Made by a program: the position numbers and the translations under genes | Shown: positions 28,005-31,759 of the stretch, piece after piece | Layout: each line of letters opens with the position of its first letter | Numbering within the stretch: position 1 is the stretch's first letter | The notes under the pieces: generated by a model | What the model saw: only the letters and a program-made list of their open reading frames with translations | Database searches by the model: none | Told to the model about the DNA's origin: nothing | Source of the DNA: Blastocladiella britannica | Lineage: Eukaryota; Blastocladiomycota; Blastocladiomycetes; Blastocladiales; Blastocladiaceae | Assembly (NCBI GenBank): GCA_025349905.2 | Contig: MU624564.1 | Coordinates: 24,358 to 56,116 of the forward strand | Length of the DNA: 31,759 nt | Direction of reading: 5' to 3'

Positions 28005-30967
28005 TCAACCACGCTTCAGTACGCCTCTGGACAGGTTCGCCAGGAAACGCCCGATCTGCATCGTGTCGCGCGGCTTGATCTTGTCAACAGCCGAGCTGAA
28101 CCCGCGGGCCACGAACTCGTCCACGTCCGCCTTTTTCTTGTCCACATCAAACCGGCCAATGACGCGTGCAAATTCCACTGACGTGAGTGCCGTGACGGTT
28201 GCGCCGTGGTATTGCAGTACAGCAGCCTATTTTATAGGTCAAAAGTGAGTTTTGGCCATCACAAATACCAAAAAAAAAAGAGTACCTCCAAGTCGCGCAT
28301 GTACTGTGCTCGCTCCTCCATCTCCTGCATCTTGATTGCTTCAATAAAGGCAGACTCTCCGACGAGTGCCGATTGAAACAGCATGGAATACGTGACAATG
28401 TCGCCTTGTGGCTGATCCGCCTCCAGTGCAGTGTACAGCTCCTTGACTTGGTTTGGCACCTTGTGCTTCCACATTTCGCCGAGAGTATTGAGCACAATCG
28501 CTTTCGGAACCATGCCGGATGCGACCCCGTCGTTGAGGTTGGCGTCGAGGCGCGTAAATGTGGTGCGCACCGTCTCGACCAGCCCCAGCACGTGGTGATA
28601 CACGGACTCTTCCAGTCGTCCTGTTTTTTTTTCATTCATTCGTTACTGGGACTCACTCAAAGTGTATAGAATGAACAGACGAACCCTCCAAGATATCCAA
28701 AAAGAGCCAGCACTCGCAGTCCCGCGGCTTGTTGGTTCGACACGCCTCGACAATATTGTATCCCCACTCGGCGATCGCATCTTGCACGCTGAATCGCTTT
28801 TTGAGGTACTGGTAAAGGTATTCGTTGAGCTGTTCCATTGAAATTGAGTGAGTGTGGGCTGCAGTATTGATTTGATTCGTAAATGTGCACAGGCGAAAGC
28901 GGCTTTTCTTGCTGCACGCGGTCCTTGTCGTACTCGGCCTTTGTGGTCCACACATCGCGAATGAGCAAAATGGTGTTCTTTTTCGTGAGGTTGCGGTTCT
29001 TGACACGGCCCTTGCACCTATTGTCAATGTATTTCAGTAATTTTCTGGGGCAGGCATTGAAAAGAAAAAAAATTGAATACATACCGAAGATAACGAGGAA
29101 TCCCAGCGGAAAAGCCAAGGCCGACAAAGAATGTCTGCTTTTCTTCTTGTGCGCGGTGGCTCTTGAGGGAGATGCCTCCAGCAGCAATGATGGCAGCAGT
29201 GCGGTCGCCAGAGAGCTCAGTCTTGCTCTTTCCGCGTGAAACCGGCACACCTGCGAGGTTGGTCATGGATACGGCCGCGGACGCCGAGACAGAGCGATCA
29301 CCGGCCGAATTCTCGTCGCCAATCGATGCCAATTTCGTACCAACGCCGCCTTTGATGATCAAGTGGATCAGGGTGACAATGGTCTCGTTGCAGTTCATGC
29401 CGTTGCATGGGGTCCAGAACGTCTCAATGTTGCCGGGACAGCGCTTGGATATATAGTCCCAGTCGGGCGCGACGGTGCGCAGTCGCTCGGCAAAGCGCTT
29501 TTCCAGATCCCGGATAAAGTGCTCGTGCTTTTGCTGGATCTCGAGCGTTTGTTGGTGCTGTAATCACAAGACAAGTCAGTGCACCTTTCCACAACACGCA
29601 CAAATGAAAGAACTTGCCATTTTCACAGTCAGGTCACGTTGCTGCTCAAAGCGCGACTTGTAGCTGTCGTGCTCTGCCTGCAACAGCTCAAATTCAAAGT
29701 GGGGCACAGTGTCGCGATATTGCTCCTTCAAGTCGGCCATTTTGGCGTTGGCAGCATTCAAGCTCTCGGCCACTAGATATCTTGCCAGGTCAGCCCACTT
29801 CCATGCACCAAAAAAGGAATAAGGCTGAGGCGTACAAAAAGCGTTGTCGCGGGTCAGCTCCTTGATGGCAGTCTCTTGCTCGGTGAGTCGCTGCTGGTTT
29901 TCGCTCACTTGGTTCATGAGCTTGGTCTCGTTCTCGATGATCATGGTTCGATGGAGCTCCTCGTCGCGAATCCGTGCGTTTTTCTCGTCTAGCTCATCGC
30001 CAATCTCGGCAATCTTTTGCTGCGCTTCAGTCACCAGAGCCTTGTGCTTTTCTGCCTCGACTCGCCACTTGGCACTCTCCTTTCTATAGAAAAAAAGGTT
30101 TATGAGTCTACGTTTCAGAAAAAAACATTTAAAAAAAGTGTGCATACTTGATTGTGTCGATCTTGTCCACAAGCTCGCGCACCATGACCGTTTGTTGCTC
30201 TGCCACCTCGTACTTGTGCAGTGCCAACTCACTCTCGAGCTGAGGAATGACCTGGACCTTGCCCGAGAGGTGCTCAATGTGCCGATCGTACTCATGCTTG
30301 ATGGTGGACAAGAGTGTCGAATAGGACTTAAAGTCCTGGATAAACGATTCTGTAACGTTGGTTTGATCAGTTTTCATTGTTGTGAATAAATTTGATCTAA
30401 CGCACGAAACGCATGTCGAAAGACCGCTAAACGCGTTGGGTCACCCTCGGAAAGACTTTGCCGTGATGTCAATTATTGTTTTACTGGACTGAATTAAAGA
30501 GAATACCTGTCTCCACCAAGCTCATGCAGCTCTTTGCGAATAAACCGCTGCAGTTCCACAAGTAAAGTCGGCTCCCCGCTTGTGCGGTAGGTCGTCGAGT
30601 AGGATCCCACTGTCAGTCAATTTATTTAATCACAGTTGTTTTGCAAATAGTGTAAATATACTTACGCTGAATGAGAGATTCAGGCGGTGGAACAGGTGGT
30701 GGAAATCCATCCAGGGCAACAACGGTAGCAGCGCCAGTTCCAGATCGCTTTCGGAGCGCAGCCGAGGCACTGAATGGACGTTGTACTCGTGCTGGGGGAG
30801 GTGAATTTGCTTCAGCATCGGCTGCGCCTCCAAGATCCCAGCAGCTACGGTTCAAGAGCAATCCTGGTGGCCGAGTGGAGGCTCTGTTCTTCAATAATAA
30901 TTAGAGCCAATACGGAGGTGAGTTTAATATTGTTATCGTACGATGCAGGCCGTTGTTTGCGGAGCAT
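28005..30967 (-). CDS. TSNAXIP1: TSNAXIP1-like coiled-coil protein (translin-associated factor X-interacting protein family), 12 exons
   Basis: TSNAXIP1-family proteins occur mainly in organisms with motile cilia and are expressed in testis in mammals; the molecular role is poorly known. Exons (minus): 30967-30942, 30883-30666, 30609-30507, 30455-30406, 30349-30148, 30083-29836, 29772-29618, 29557-29085, 29017-28891, 28829-28685, 28620-28286, 28226-28005, giving 767 residues. The N-terminal family domain is split over four exons: LVELQRFIRKELHELGGD, SLSEGDPTRLAVFRHAF, QSFIQDFKSYSTLLSTIKHE. A long coiled coil follows (~175-330; KWRVEAEKHKALVTEAQQKI, IIENETKLMNQVSENQQRL). Next comes DWDYISKRCPGN and a conserved block FVGLGFSAGIPRYLRCKGRV-KNRNLTKK, then a helical C-terminus. 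The 26-nt first exon supplies the only suitable ATG. Intron 7 (29558-29617) is best read as GC-AG. Confidence 0.8.
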
Positions 30968-31050
30968 CGTCGTTCTATTGATTTTTGAGTTAGGGTACTC
31001 TAATTGGGAATGAGAGACAGCTTCTGGGTAAATTTGTATAATTTTTGTAT
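30968..31050. promoter_or_regulatory. 83-bp divergent promoter between TSNAXIP1-like gene and COA8
   Basis: Only 83 bp, A/T-rich, between two start codons on opposite strands. No clear TATA or X-box (RFX) motif. It must serve both genes or be backed by elements inside the coding regions. Confidence 0.55.
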
Positions 31051-31619
31051 ATGATTTTCGCACGAGTAACCACATCAACAAGAGCAACGGCCTTGGGTAC
31101 TACCTGCATGGTAGCACTGTCCAATGCGACTCGCCGCACTCTGTCCACGTCTGCGCCGGCGCCACGCCCGTCCACAAAAACCGAACTTGATGGTAATGTT
31201 AAGGCTGCTGGATGGTTTGTCAGCTCACCACACCCAGTCTCGCACATCCGGCTCATCCAGTACCCGGCGCAGCCGAGTGATGGGCCGCGAGTACGCTCCA
31301 TCTTATGTTTTCTTCTTAATACAATGGCCAACAAAAAAATTATTAGACTCGAGCATTCAAGCACGAGTGGGAGGACGTCATGCAGTGGCACCACGCGTTC
31401 TGGTCGCGATCAAACGCACGGTACGCGTCCGAGCTGGCAGCGTTTGAGGAGCAGGTGGCCGTGCAGCACGACCGCGCCGCCAACGACGACGACCGGGCTG
31501 TGTTTTACCGCCGGTACCTGGACGAGCACTACGCGGAGCAGACGCACTACTACCGGGCGTGGATCAGACGGCTGCTGTCGCTGTGCGGTGCAGGCATGCG
31601 TGCAGCAGTATTCAAATGA
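31051..31619 (+). CDS. COA8: COA8/APOPT-family cytochrome c oxidase assembly factor, 2 exons
   Basis: COA8 supports and protects cytochrome c oxidase assembly in mitochondria. Exons 31051-31290 and 31347-31619 give 170 residues, the usual size. The N-terminus (MIFARVTTSTRATALGTTC...) is rich in Arg, Thr and Ala without acids, fitting a mitochondrial presequence. Family marks: HPVSHIRLIQYPAQPSD, then over the splice HEWEDVMQWHHAFWSRSNARY, and the C-terminal AVFYRRYLDEHY...YYRAWIRRL, matching the FYKxFL...YYNRDWY pattern of human COA8. The last residues (SLCGAGMRAAVFK) do not match well. A donor GTATTC at 31608 with an acceptor before 31680 could add a further exon running to the window edge, although an AATAAA at 31647 argues for ending here. 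Confidence 0.8.
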
Positions 31620-31646
31620 AATTTTCACGCTTCTTGTTTCGGTGGC

Positions 31647-31652
31647 AATAAA
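31647..31652 (+). terminator. Probable poly(A) signal of COA8
   Basis: AATAAA lies 28 bp after the COA8 stop, followed by a T-rich tract. Confidence 0.5.
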
Positions 31653-31759
31653 CTTTTTTTTTTTTTACGACGCCACTTAGGATGGGTCCTCGCCACACTG
31701 CACGCGCCCAAAGAATGCGAAAACCAAGAAGCGAATTCCTTCAGTCGTCTTTGCCCCCA
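31653..31759. other. Unassigned right end of the window
   Basis: A T-tract followed by G/C-rich sequence that is open in two frames. It may be a further COA8 exon or the start of the next gene. Too short to decide. Confidence 0.3.

Noticed and set aside
1..31759. Mobile elements, viral remnants, CRISPR arrays or a biosynthetic cluster
   Set aside because: No transposase, reverse transcriptase, integrase, long terminal or inverted repeats, or spaced direct repeats were seen. The neighbouring genes belong to unrelated housekeeping pathways.

Overview
This 31.8 kb window is nuclear DNA of a eukaryote with a compact, GC-rich genome. About fifteen protein-coding genes are packed with 30-345 bp between them. 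Thirteen are broken by very short introns (mostly 51-76 bp) and two long ones appear intronless. The gene set mixes fungal and flagellar traits. A homoserine dehydrogenase, a peroxisomal ATP carrier and a Pho13-type phosphatase look fungal. PLK4 (centriole duplication), a TSNAXIP1-like coiled-coil protein and a CIB-type EF-hand protein point to an organism with centrioles and a flagellum. My best inference is a zoosporic early-diverging fungus (Blastocladiomycota- or chytrid-like). This rests on gene content only.

Layout, left to right. A long-chain acyl-CoA synthetase (133-2753, +) is followed 32 bp later by cactin (2786-4764, +). PLK4 (4862-7642, -) converges on cactin. PLK4 shares a 314-bp divergent promoter with a CIB-like calcium sensor (7957-8727, +), followed by a peroxisomal adenine nucleotide carrier (8833-9904, +). 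Mitochondrial IF-2 (9941-13196, -) converges on the carrier with 36 bp between stop codons. A 345-bp divergent spacer leads to a Pho13-like HAD phosphatase (13542-14622, +). Then come an unknown disordered protein (14709-15872, -), homoserine dehydrogenase (16060-17277, +) and mitochondrial Mn-SOD (17357-18171, +). Next are four minus-strand genes: a multi-pass membrane protein whose C-terminus resembles a degenerate G-alpha domain (18226-21828), an unrecognised protein (22048-24171), a PRL/PTP4A phosphatase with a CaaX box (24390-25543) and an organophosphate:phosphate antiporter-like MFS transporter (25711-27884). The TSNAXIP1-like gene (28005-30967, -) and a COA8-like cytochrome oxidase assembly factor (31051-31619, +) diverge from an 83-bp spacer.

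There is no operon-like pathway. The genes fall into loose themes: mitochondrion (IF-2, SOD, COA8), peroxisome and lipid (acyl-CoA synthetase, ATP carrier), flagellum and centriole (PLK4, TSNAXIP1, probably CIB) and membrane signalling (G-alpha-like fusion, PRL). For most genes I reconstructed exons by requiring GT(GC)..AG borders, matching phases and family conservation. The summed exon lengths come out divisible by three for every multi-exon gene except the acyl-CoA synthetase, whose first junction I could not fix.

The most notable observations are the membrane/G-alpha-like fusion, an unusual 5' splice-site consensus with a pyrimidine at +4 in nearly every intron, and an E2F-type site just upstream of PLK4.
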